From Candidatus Saccharimonadota bacterium (GTDB lineage Bacteria > Patescibacteriota > Saccharimonadia > Saccharimonadales > Saccharimonadaceae), in contig JAFOJO010000008.1 of the NCBI GenBank assembly GCA_017421325.1, positions 1 to 37,839 on the forward strand: a DNA stretch of 37,839 nucleotides, read 5' to 3'. Of this stretch, positions 15,565 to 22,477 are shown one piece after another. Position 1 is the first letter of the stretch; each line of letters opens with the position of its first letter. A program made the position numbers and the translations under genes. The notes beneath the pieces were generated by a model. That model searched no databases and was not told where the DNA came from. It worked only from the letters and a program-made list of their open reading frames with translations.

Positions 15565-16374
15565 ATGCAAATTTTATTCTTTATCATACTTTTTATCCTC
15601 GGGGCTTGTTTTGGCTCATTTCTATGTTGCCAGGCTCGCCGTTTGCACCTTAAATCTACCAAAGGGAAGAGCAAAAAGCTTAGCTCCCGCTCGGTCTGCT
15701 TAAATTGCGGTTATCAGCTCAAATGGTATGATAATATCCCGGTTTTTTCTTGGCTCTTTCTCCGTGGCAAGTGCCGTAAATGCAAACAGAAAATCGGCTT
15801 CGCCGAAATCCTCTCTGAACTTGGTCTAGGCCTGGCTTTTCTAGCCCTCGGCACCACTATAGATCTAGCTACCGCTAGCATACTAGAATGGGCTATCCTC
15901 CTCGCCACCCTAATACTCACTATAATCCTAGCTTTTCTCGCTATTTACGACGGTCTCTACGGCGAGCTACCCACCACCTACTTGACAATATCTATCGTAT
16001 GTGCTATAATAGTATTATGCCTGAAAGAGTGGCTTGCTCTTTCAATTTCTCCTTTTTCCGCCGAAAATATTCTCGCCCCCTTAGCTTCCGCCGCTATCCT
16101 TGGTGGGATTTATCTCTTACTCTATCTATTTTCCAAAGGCAAATGGGTCGGTGATGGTGACTGGCTACTTGGTACTGCCCTCGGCCTTGCCCTGGCCAGC
16201 CCCTGGCTCGCCCTAATTACTCTATTCCTCGCCAACGTCCTGGCTTGCCTAGTTATGGCCCCAGTCGTAAAGAAAAATAAGCATAAAAAAATCTACTTCG
16301 GCCCCTTTATGGTCATCGCTTTCATCATCACCCTCACCTTCGCCGACTTTTTCTATTACGCGATAGGTGCATAG
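15565..16374 (+). CDS. pilD: prepilin peptidase / N-methyltransferase PilD
   Basis: A 269-residue polytopic aspartic protease that cleaves prepilin leaders. FILGACFGSFLCCQARR is the N-terminal family signature. Two CxxC pairs (C45/C48 and C70/C73) form the zinc-binding cytoplasmic loop. The catalytic aspartates are in LAIYDGLYGELP (D129) and GDGD (196-199). Eight or so hydrophobic segments fit the family. Its substrates are probably the pilins next door and the minor pilin at 16511. Confidence 0.93.
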   Translation: MQILFFIILFILGACFGSFLCCQARRLHLKSTKGKSKKLSSRSVCLNCGYQLKWYDNIPVFSWLFLRGKCRKCKQKIGFAEILSELGLGLAFLALGTTIDLATASILEWAILLATLILTIILAFLAIYDGLYGELPTTYLTISIVCAIIVLCLKEWLALSISPFSAENILAPLASAAILGGIYLLLYLFSKGKWVGDGDWLLGTALGLALASPWLALITLFLANVLACLVMAPVVKKNKHKKIYFGPFMVIAFIITLTFADFFYYAIGA

Positions 16375-16486
16375 GTAGCCAGAAGGTACTTTTCGGGGCA
16401 TTTCGGAGGCTGCTGCCGAGAATTAGCGCCCGAGCCCCGTAAAGACGGGCGCGAGGGACGCGGCCCCGAAAAGTATTTCTGGCTAC
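16375..16486. repeat. GC-rich palindromic element H4
   Basis: A 112-nt rod between pilD and the minor pilin. The outer arms GTAGCCAGAA...CTTTTCGGGGC pair with GCCCCGAAAAG...TTCTGGCTAC, with one small mismatch. Inside, GCGCCCG/CGGGCGC forms an apical stem. It shares TAGCGCC and GGACGCG-CCCCGA-AAAG with H2 in tlyA. Confidence 0.8.
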
Positions 16487-16495
16487 TTTCTAGTA

Positions 16496-16504
16496 TGCTA
16501 TAAT
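16496..16504 (+). promoter_or_regulatory. minor pilin promoter, leaderless
   Basis: TGC-TATAAT (TATAAT 16499-16504), 6 nt before the ATG at 16511, just outside palindrome H4. Confidence 0.7.
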
Positions 16505-16510
16505 AGACTT

Positions 16511-17278
16511 ATGGTAAAACACGTGGGCAAACGAGGTGATACTTTAATCGAGGTCATGTTGGCCGTAGGTATTTTTTCCATGGTTGCCGTAGCGGTGGTA
16601 GCTGTCATGAGTGGCGGTACTTCTAGTGCGCAGACAGCCCTGGAGACTACCCTTGCTCGCGAAGAAATCGACGCCCAAGCCGAAGCTCTGCGCTTTGTTC
16701 AATCTTCCTATATCGCCGAAAAAGATGATAAAAACGGTGCCTTCTCGCAGCTTTGGCAAACCATTACCGATTCTAGCCATGTCATTACTGACGTAAACGA
16801 CATTCATGATGTTGCCAGTTATTCGGTAAATAGTTGTGAGGATTTATACACTAAGGGCGACAACGGTATCTATAGCCAAAAAGCATTCGTCATTGATACT
16901 CGTGCTCTTGGTGGTCTCACTGCGGCGAGTGATGGGGCAGGAATTAGTGCTGCCATCGGCAAAACCTATATCTCTACCGTTCCAGATACTAGTGCCGAGG
17001 CCGAAATGTTCCGGCAGGCCTCTACCTACCCGCGCCTAGTTTATAGCGATGACGATAGTTTAATTAATTCCGGTTCGAGCCAAACTTTGCAGGGCGTAGA
17101 GGGCATCTATGTTATTGCCGTTAAAGATCCGAACACCACCAAAATTGCCGGCGAAGACAAATCCGCCTACTACGATTTTTACATCCGCACTTGCTGGTAT
17201 GGTACTGGCGATAAGACTCCATCTACCATCTCTACCGTCATGCGCCTTTACGACCCTGGCATTGTCAAAACCAAATAA
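16511..17278 (+). CDS. minor pilin / pseudopilin-like protein
   Basis: A 255-residue protein with a prepilin N-terminus: a basic leader, KRG|DTLIEV with Glu5, then the helix MLAVGIFSMVAVAVVAVM. The remainder is extracytoplasmic, with VIAVKDPN and a FYIRTCWYGTGD stretch near the end. Such long, singly encoded pseudopilins often form the priming tip complex in pilus or competence systems. Which of these roles applies here cannot be told. Confidence 0.85.
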   Translation: MVKHVGKRGDTLIEVMLAVGIFSMVAVAVVAVMSGGTSSAQTALETTLAREEIDAQAEALRFVQSSYIAEKDDKNGAFSQLWQTITDSSHVITDVNDIHDVASYSVNSCEDLYTKGDNGIYSQKAFVIDTRALGGLTAASDGAGISAAIGKTYISTVPDTSAEAEMFRQASTYPRLVYSDDDSLINSGSSQTLQGVEGIYVIAVKDPNTTKIAGEDKSAYYDFYIRTCWYGTGDKTPSTISTVMRLYDPGIVKTK

Positions 17279-17279
17279 C

Positions 17280-18218
17280 CTACTTTGTTTCTGAGTGAAA
17301 TTTTTCGTGAATTTCTTTTAAGTGTGCATCCGTTACGTGCGTATAAATCTGCGTAGTGGAAATATCTGCGTGCCCTAGCATCGACTGCACGCTACGTAAA
17401 TCCGCCCCGTTCATGAGTAAATCCGTGGCAAAAGAATGTCTTAAAGTGTGCGGCGACACGTGCTTAGTAATGCCAGCTAGCCTTGCATATTTTTCTACAA
17501 TCCTTTCCACGCTCCGTGCCGTAATCCGCCGGTAATTGCCCGACGTATCCACCGCTTGGGTATTGCGCGAATTGTTCAGAAACAGCGCCGGTAGGGAATC
17601 GGTGCGTGCATCTAAATAATCTTGCACCCTATCCGCCGCGGATTGGCTAATAAATATCGGCCGGTCTTTACTACCTTTGCCTCGCACCATAAACTCTCGC
17701 CGCTCTAAGTTAATTGAACCTCTATCCAGCCCCACCAGCTCTGATACCCGTAGCCCCCCAGAATACAATAATTCTATTATCGCCCTATCGCGCAATCCAG
17801 ATTCCGTAGAAGTATCTATCTGCTCCAACATATCTTCTACTTCATCAAAATGTAAAAATGTCACCTGTTTTCTAATTACGTGCGGTAAGTCCACCAGGGA
17901 AGGGTCTAGCGATTTTATTTCCCGCCGGGTCAGGTATTTCAAAAATCCGCGGAGGGCTATCAAATGATACGTTTGCGTAATAGTTTTGAGATCATCCTCC
18001 CCGTTTTCCGACCCATATCTATTCAGCCGTAATCTATATTTGCGCAATAGCTCTCTATTTATATCTGTAGGTTTGATATCATCTTTATTCAAAATCTCCT
18101 GCGAAATCTCTAAAAACCGCTCCAAATACAGCCGGTAGTTATCTATCGTTTTTTTACTTCTACCACTTTCAATTTCCAAGTGCTCCAAAAAATCTTCAAT
18201 CAAGTCGGAAATATACAT
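17280..18218 (-). CDS. XerC/XerD-type tyrosine recombinase
   Basis: A 312-residue site-specific recombinase. The SAM-like N-terminal DNA-binding domain spans about residues 1-90. The catalytic domain shows Arg157 in LLYSGGLRVSEL, the GKGSKDR lysine loop (181-186), His257 and Arg260 in HTLRH, His283 in MLGHADISTTQIY, and the nucleophile Tyr292. A lone Xer with these residues usually resolves chromosome dimers at dif, working with FtsK, which is also in this window. No dif site is recognised. The ATG is fixed by TATAAT 6 nt upstream. Integrase of a mobile element is a less likely alternative. Confidence 0.9.
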   Translation of the reverse strand: MYISDLIEDFLEHLEIESGRSKKTIDNYRLYLERFLEISQEILNKDDIKPTDINRELLRKYRLRLNRYGSENGEDDLKTITQTYHLIALRGFLKYLTRREIKSLDPSLVDLPHVIRKQVTFLHFDEVEDMLEQIDTSTESGLRDRAIIELLYSGGLRVSELVGLDRGSINLERREFMVRGKGSKDRPIFISQSAADRVQDYLDARTDSLPALFLNNSRNTQAVDTSGNYRRITARSVERIVEKYARLAGITKHVSPHTLRHSFATDLLMNGADLRSVQSMLGHADISTTQIYTHVTDAHLKEIHEKFHSETK

Positions 18219-18224
18219 AACTAC

Positions 18225-18233
18225 ATTATAGCA
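18225..18233 (-). promoter_or_regulatory. xer gene promoter, leaderless
   Basis: On the minus strand TGC-TATAAT (TATAAT at 18225-18230), 6 nt before the ATG at 18218. Confidence 0.7.
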
Positions 18234-18274
18234 TAAGGCAACAAGCCGTTATGGTCGAGGAACCACCTCATTGC

Positions 18275-18404
18275 GCGATTCATTAGTATCGAGGGACATA
18301 AAGAAAAAATCTGCCTAGACAGATTTTTTCGCCGTAGGGGCGTAGTGGCGTGATATAATCGAAGATTATCACGCCACGAAGCTCCCGAGATACTAATGAA
18401 TTGC
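18275..18404. repeat. nested palindromic element H5 with ackA terminator
   Basis: The outer arms 18275-18290 and 18389-18404 pair over 16 bp (one G-T). Inside are AAAAAATCTG/CAGATTTTTT (18304-18329), which reads as the ackA terminator on the minus strand, and GTGGCGTGATA/TATCACGCCAC (18345-18377), an 11-bp perfect stem. The right arm carries the dispersed 16-nt word also at 5761. Confidence 0.75.
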
Positions 18405-18408
18405 AGAC

Positions 18409-19602
18409 TTACTTTGTTAATCTGTAAGCATCACGTATAATCATCACTTCTTCATTAGTGGGCTCAACGTATACTGGCACCGTTGAATCTTCGGTGGTAA
18501 TAATGCCACTAGTAATTTCTTTAAAGCTAGCAATTGCATCATTTACTTCTTTGTTGATTTTAATTCCTAGCGGTGCCAAGCCTTCTATGATCGATTCGCG
18601 AGTTTCCGCCCCGTTTTCCAGCACCCCAGCCGTAAACACGATAGCATCTACCTCTCCACCTAGCTCTAGGTAGTACTCAGCAATATATCTGTCGATCCGA
18701 TCCACATACATATCAAGTGCTAGGCGTGCATTTTCGTTGCCTTCTTCAATGGCTTTTTCCACGTCGCGGTTGTCGTTAAAACCACATACACCCTTTAGTC
18801 CAGACTTCTTATTCAGCGCCTCGTCAATCTCTTCATATGTCATACCGGCTTCATCTATCATATACTTAATGATAGACGGGTCAATCGATCCAGACCTCGT
18901 ACCCATCATTAGCCCATCTAGCGGCGTTAGGCCCATAGTGGTGTCGTAGCTCTTGCTATCTTTAACCGCCGTAATACTAGCCCCAGACCCTACGTGGCAC
19001 ACAATCAAATTTACTTTCTCTTTACCTAGCTTCTTTTGCATCGTCTCGGTAATGTATTTGTGGCTAGTTCCATGAAAACCATATTTTCTCACGCCATATT
19101 TTTCATACCACTCTATCGGTACTGGGTACATAAACTGCACCTTTGGAATAGTCTGGTGAAATGCCGTATCAAACACCGCCACCTGAGTAGCGTTAGGTAG
19201 TGCTTTTTGCATTGCCTTAATCCCAGCGATATTGCCAGGGTGATGTAAGGGTCCAAGCTTTGTTAGGTCTTTAATGTCTTTCAGCACCTGATCGTCAATT
19301 ATTACCGATTTTGCATATTTTTCACCGCCGTGCAAGACTCTATGCCCCACACCGCGGATTTCTTCCAAATCTTTCACCGCGCCATAGTTCAGCAATTCTT
19401 CCAGCATAATCTTCGCCGCCTCGGCATGGTCTTTAATAGGCTTAGCGGTTTCAGTTTTCTTACCTTCGTATTTGATAGTGTAGAAACTATCTGGCGCTCC
19501 AATTTTTTCTACATAGCCGCTAATAATAGATATTTCTGCTGGCATATCATAAAGCTGAAATTTCAAAGATGACGACCCAGCGTTAACGCATAATATTTTC
19601 AT
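18409..19602 (-). CDS. ackA: acetate kinase
   Basis: A 397-residue enzyme of normal length that makes ATP from acetyl phosphate (reversibly), a main substrate-level phosphorylation step in fermenters. It starts MKILCVNAGSSSLKFQLYDM, the first ASKHA motif. FDTAFHQT, YGFHGTSHKY, HVGSGASITAV (catalytic His/Arg region) and MGTRSGSIDP follow, and the end holds the PTNEEVMIIRDAYRL block. GGGAG lies before the ATG and TATAAT at 19626-19631 gives a leader of about 18 nt. No phosphotransacetylase gene is next to it. Confidence 0.96.
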   Translation of the reverse strand: MKILCVNAGSSSLKFQLYDMPAEISIISGYVEKIGAPDSFYTIKYEGKKTETAKPIKDHAEAAKIMLEELLNYGAVKDLEEIRGVGHRVLHGGEKYAKSVIIDDQVLKDIKDLTKLGPLHHPGNIAGIKAMQKALPNATQVAVFDTAFHQTIPKVQFMYPVPIEWYEKYGVRKYGFHGTSHKYITETMQKKLGKEKVNLIVCHVGSGASITAVKDSKSYDTTMGLTPLDGLMMGTRSGSIDPSIIKYMIDEAGMTYEEIDEALNKKSGLKGVCGFNDNRDVEKAIEEGNENARLALDMYVDRIDRYIAEYYLELGGEVDAIVFTAGVLENGAETRESIIEGLAPLGIKINKEVNDAIASFKEITSGIITTEDSTVPVYVEPTNEEVMIIRDAYRLTK

Positions 19603-19651
19603 TTTTTCTCCCTTTATTGATATATATTATACCACAGATAGGGAATAGGTT

Positions 19652-20380
19652 TTATAATACCTTTTCTAAAAATTCTTTCACTCTGAGCGTTTTCGGGTGT
19701 TCAAAAAATTCCTTCGGCGTGCCTTCTTCAATAATTCGCCCCTCATCTACAAACACTATCCGCGTGGCAATTTCTTTAGCAAAATTCATTTCATGCGTTA
19801 CTATCATCATTGTCATACCGGCTTTTGCTACTTCGCGAATTAAACTTAGCACATCGCCAATAGATTCTGGGTCTAGCGCCGAAGTTGGTTCGTCAAATAG
19901 CATTACTTTTGGGTTTAGCATCATGGCGCGCACTATCGCTATGCGCTGCTTTTGTCCACCAGATAAACTCGCCGGATAGGCCTCGGCCTTACCTAGCAAA
20001 TCTATATGTTTCAGTAGCCCCCGTGCCTTTTTCTCGGCCGCTTCTTCGTTCATCAATTTCAAAATTACCGGCGCCAAAGTCAAATTTTTCATCACCGTTA
20101 AATTATTTATCAAATTAAAATGCTGAAACACCATACCAATATCTTGGCGAATTTTCTGAATATTCTTGTCCGTTATTAGCGTATCACTAAAATATACTTC
20201 ACCCGCCGTTGGCTCTTCTATCCTATTGATACAGCGTAAAAACGTGGATTTTCCCGAACCACTAGGCCCCAGCACCACTACGCGCTCCCCAGCTCCTAGC
20301 TCAAAATTCACACCCCTCAGCACTTTGTTCTCGCCAAATTCTTTTTTCAAATCCTTCACTCTGATGATTTTTTCGTCCAT
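19652..20380 (-). CDS. polar amino-acid ABC transporter ATPase (GlnQ/HisP type)
   Basis: A 242-residue ATPase energising amino-acid import. Walker A is GPSGSGKST (38-46), the Q-loop is MVFQHFNL, the signature is LSGGQKQR (139-146), and Walker B is VMLFDEPTSALDP. The H-loop is IVTHEM. The ATG at 20380 is preferred over an upstream one because GGAG lies 8 nt before it. It overlaps nothing vital and is last in the substrate-binding protein-permease-ATPase operon. Confidence 0.94.
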   Translation of the reverse strand: MDEKIIRVKDLKKEFGENKVLRGVNFELGAGERVVVLGPSGSGKSTFLRCINRIEEPTAGEVYFSDTLITDKNIQKIRQDIGMVFQHFNLINNLTVMKNLTLAPVILKLMNEEAAEKKARGLLKHIDLLGKAEAYPASLSGGQKQRIAIVRAMMLNPKVMLFDEPTSALDPESIGDVLSLIREVAKAGMTMMIVTHEMNFAKEIATRIVFVDEGRIIEEGTPKEFFEHPKTLRVKEFLEKVL

Positions 20381-20390
20381 TTTTTGTCTC

Positions 20391-21089
20391 CTACGCTCTT
20401 CTTTCACTTTTTCTTAAAGTTTTTTCAATTCGTTTTATCACAAACGTAATTAGGTATATCACCGCCAGGTAGAACAGCGCCGCCACAAACATCGGCACTA
20501 TATAGCTTGCCATATTTTGTCCCGAGCCAATGTCCTTTGCCGCCATGTTTAAGTCGTACATTCCTACCATACTTACAATTGCCGTCTCTTTTATTACTGT
20601 AATAATTTCATTACCCAGCGCCGGAATAATATTTTTAATCGCCTGTGGCGCCACTATCCGCCGGAAAATCGTAAAGCGCGATAGCCCTAGCGCCATCCCT
20701 GCCTCTGTCTGCCCCACATCTACCGATTGTATCCCGCTCCGGATTACCTCCGCCGTATAAGCCGCCGAATTAAACCCAAATGCTAAGATTGCAATAATAA
20801 TCTGCGGAAACCCCCGTATCGCAAATATCACAAAGAACATAATAAACAGCTGCAACGCCATCGGCGTGCCGCGGATAATCGTTACGTACACTCGGCAAAT
20901 AAATTTCGGCAGCACCATCCACTTAGATTTTTTCGCTGTATCTATTAGCGCAATTATCGTGCCCAGCACCAACCCAATAATAATTGCAAAAAATGATATC
21001 TGCATCGTGAGCAAAAACCCATGCAGCAGGGAATCGATATACTGCGGTGTGGTAAATAGTTCTACTAGCTTGTTGAAAAAGTTATCCAT
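20391..21089 (-). CDS. polar amino-acid ABC transporter permease
   Basis: A 232-residue permease of the HisMQ/GlnP family with about five membrane segments. The EAA coupling loop is visible as EAGMALGLSRFTIFRRIVAPQAIKNIIPALGNE. The N-terminal LLHGFLLTMQISFFAIIIGLVLGTI is typical. It begins 8 nt inside the end of the substrate-binding gene, so the two are co-translated. A single permease would homodimerise. Confidence 0.93.
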   Translation of the reverse strand: MDNFFNKLVELFTTPQYIDSLLHGFLLTMQISFFAIIIGLVLGTIIALIDTAKKSKWMVLPKFICRVYVTIIRGTPMALQLFIMFFVIFAIRGFPQIIIAILAFGFNSAAYTAEVIRSGIQSVDVGQTEAGMALGLSRFTIFRRIVAPQAIKNIIPALGNEIITVIKETAIVSMVGMYDLNMAAKDIGSGQNMASYIVPMFVAALFYLAVIYLITFVIKRIEKTLRKSERRA

Positions 21090-21957
21090 TGGTTAATCCC
21101 ATATATTTTAATATTAATTTATCAATTTCGCTTTTGCCATCCTCACCCGGCTCTAGCATCTCGGCCAGCACTTCATTAAAGGCATTGAGAAGCTCTGCCC
21201 GCTGTTTATTTACCGCTATAGCATAAGATTCTTCCACCGGATAATCTTCTTCTGTCGTTTCTCCCTGATAATACAGCGGCAACGCTGCTAGATTTGGATT
21301 TTTCTCCACGATAAACTGCGCCGCTAGTTCGTCTGCCACTGTATAATCTATAATATGTGCTCCTATTGCATCTGCCGCCAGCTGATGCGAATCAAATCCT
21401 TTTACCACTGTACCCGTATCTTTTAATACTCCCTCGTCTATCTCGTCAGACATAAAAAGGTACCCGGTGCTCCCCATTTGTGTGCCCAAAGTTTTGCCGG
21501 CCAGCGCCCCCCACACTACATGTTCATCACGCATTTCGGGCGCACTATCTTTGTTGAAGATCACATACTGTACCGAGGTGTAATAGGGGATTGTGAAATT
21601 TACCTTCTCCGCCCGTGCCGGCGTAATAGTCAGCCCCGCTGCCCCTGCATCGGCCAGTATTCCATTTTCTACGTTATCTATAATTAAATCGAATTCTACA
21701 TTTTTTATGTCTATTTTTGCATTTAATTTTTCCGCTACGCGATTAATTATCTCTATATCTACCCCTACAATCTTGCGATTATCATAATATTCAAACGGCG
21801 CAAAAAACGCATTAGTCTCCACGATATAATCATAGGTTTCTATACTTTGCACAAATAGATAAGTCATTAGGCCTATTACCGCCACCGCCAGCACGGCTAA
21901 CATTTTCGGCCAAGAAAACACTTTCCGCCATTTACTGTTTTTAGACCTCCGTGTCAT
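21082..21957 (-). CDS. amino-acid ABC transporter substrate-binding protein
   Basis: A 291-residue family 3 solute-binding protein. It has a basic start, one membrane helix (about 18-37) and no lipobox cysteine, so it is probably tethered by the helix rather than lipidated. The binding fold shows FAPFEYYDNRKIVGVDIEIINRVAEKL, GLTITPARAEKVNFTIPYY and a VKGFDSHQLAADAIGAH hinge region. ATG 21957 is chosen because TATAAT stands 6 nt upstream. A second promoter and a structured RNA (22049-22200) lie further upstream. The ligand cannot be read from the sequence. Confidence 0.92.
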   Translation of the reverse strand: MTRRSKNSKWRKVFSWPKMLAVLAVAVIGLMTYLFVQSIETYDYIVETNAFFAPFEYYDNRKIVGVDIEIINRVAEKLNAKIDIKNVEFDLIIDNVENGILADAGAAGLTITPARAEKVNFTIPYYTSVQYVIFNKDSAPEMRDEHVVWGALAGKTLGTQMGSTGYLFMSDEIDEGVLKDTGTVVKGFDSHQLAADAIGAHIIDYTVADELAAQFIVEKNPNLAALPLYYQGETTEEDYPVEESYAIAVNKQRAELLNAFNEVLAEMLEPGEDGKSEIDKLILKYMGLTNG

Positions 21958-21963
21958 AATCCC

Positions 21964-21969
21964 ATTATA
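21964..21969 (-). promoter_or_regulatory. proximal leaderless promoter of the ABC operon
   Basis: TATAAT on the minus strand, 6 nt before the ATG at 21957. The -35 region is poor. It is separate from the upstream promoter of the structured RNA. Confidence 0.6.
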
Positions 21970-22048
21970 CCGCAAAATTCTTAAGGTTTAATGAATTATG
22001 CAAAAGTACATTTCTACTTGTGGTGCCACTTGTAAACGGGGTATATTA

Positions 22049-22200
22049 CAAAAATGGCACCGCAAGGGGTGCAATAAACCGAAGACTTGTATCAACCAAA
22101 GGCTAATATAGACGTCAGGTTGCCTCGCGGTACCATTTCCACGTCTAAAAAGCCCCTGGTTATAAAAATTGTTGATACTCTTGCATCTTCGATTTATTGC
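22049..22200 (-). ncRNA. structured RNA / leader copy 1 with terminator switch
   Basis: Read on the minus strand, a promoter (TTGACT at 22232-22237, TATAAT at 22207-22212) starts RNA at about 22200, exactly at a 15-bp closing stem (22186-22200 with 22071-22085). Further helices are AACCAGGGGCT/AGCCTTTGGTT and TAGACGT/ACGTCTA, with an apical CC-GCGA-GG GNRA loop. The core ATGGTACCGCGAGG (22123-22136) can instead pair over all 14 positions with CCTTGCGGTGCCAT (22054-22067), which is followed by five T. The same design recurs at 27009-27158. TGGTACCGCG equals a T-box core, but no Stem I is seen. It may control the amino-acid transporter downstream or be a free small RNA. Confidence 0.7.
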
Positions 22201-22206
22201 ATTTTA

Positions 22207-22237
22207 ATTATACTGCAATCATCTCCCCCCAAGTCAA
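22207..22237 (-). promoter_or_regulatory. promoter of structured RNA copy 1
   Basis: TTGACT (22232-22237), 19-bp spacer, TATAAT (22207-22212) on the minus strand. The predicted start falls at the base of the closing stem. Confidence 0.65.
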
Positions 22238-22260
22238 CAAAAACGCAAAAACAAAAATGT

Positions 22261-22367
22261 AATTTGAGAATAAAAGCCACCAGAACGGTATTTTCTCTTG
22301 CCGAAGTGCGGTTATCCACCGAGCGAGGCAAGAAAAATGCCGTTATTGGCGGCTTTTAACTCAAATT
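22261..22367. repeat. long palindromic element H6 abutting tRNA-Arg
   Basis: A 107-nt rod: AATTTGAG/CTCAAATT, TAAAAGCC/GGCTTTTA, AACGG/CCGTT and a CTTGCC/GGCAAG stem with A/T-rich flanks. It begins at the base after the tRNA CCA end. T runs follow it on the minus strand, so it may also terminate the tRNA transcript. Confidence 0.75.
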
Positions 22368-22443
22368 TGGTGACTTCGGTGCGACTTGAACGCACAACCT
22401 TCTCCTTAGGACGGAGCCGCTCTATCCATTGAGCTACGAAGCC
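22368..22443 (-). tRNA. tRNA-Arg (anticodon CCT)
   Basis: A complete cloverleaf on the minus strand: acceptor GGCTTCG/CGAAGTC, D arm GCTC/GAGC, anticodon loop GTCCTAA giving CCU (reads AGG), and T arm GTGCG-TTCAAGT-CGCAC. The discriminator is A and CCA is encoded (22368-22370). The anticodon stem has one outer G-A mismatch and loop position 32 is G, both slightly unusual. Confidence 0.93.
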
Positions 22444-22458
22444 AACTAAAAACTAATA

Positions 22459-22467
22459 TGCTATAAT
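22459..22467 (+). promoter_or_regulatory. promoter of the SurA-like gene
   Basis: TGC-TATAAT (TATAAT 22462-22467) lies 10 nt before the ATG at 22478, so any leader is only a few nucleotides long. Confidence 0.65.
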
Positions 22468-22477
22468 ATATTATATC

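Noticed and set aside
17280-18218. Integrase of an element inserted at tRNA-Arg
   Set aside because: The gene is more than 4 kb from the tRNA with ackA and a transporter between, and no repeat of the tRNA end was noticed. Chromosomal Xer is more likely.
22049-22200. Canonical T-box riboswitch
   Set aside because: TGGTACCGCG matches the T-box core, but the RNA is one long rod without a separate Stem I with specifier loop, and copy 2 reads TGGCGCCGTA. Kept as T-box-like at most.
22049-22200. 6S RNA or tmRNA
   Set aside because: Size and rod shape recall 6S RNA, but two copies, a terminator switch and positions next to genes do not fit. No tRNA-like ends for tmRNA.
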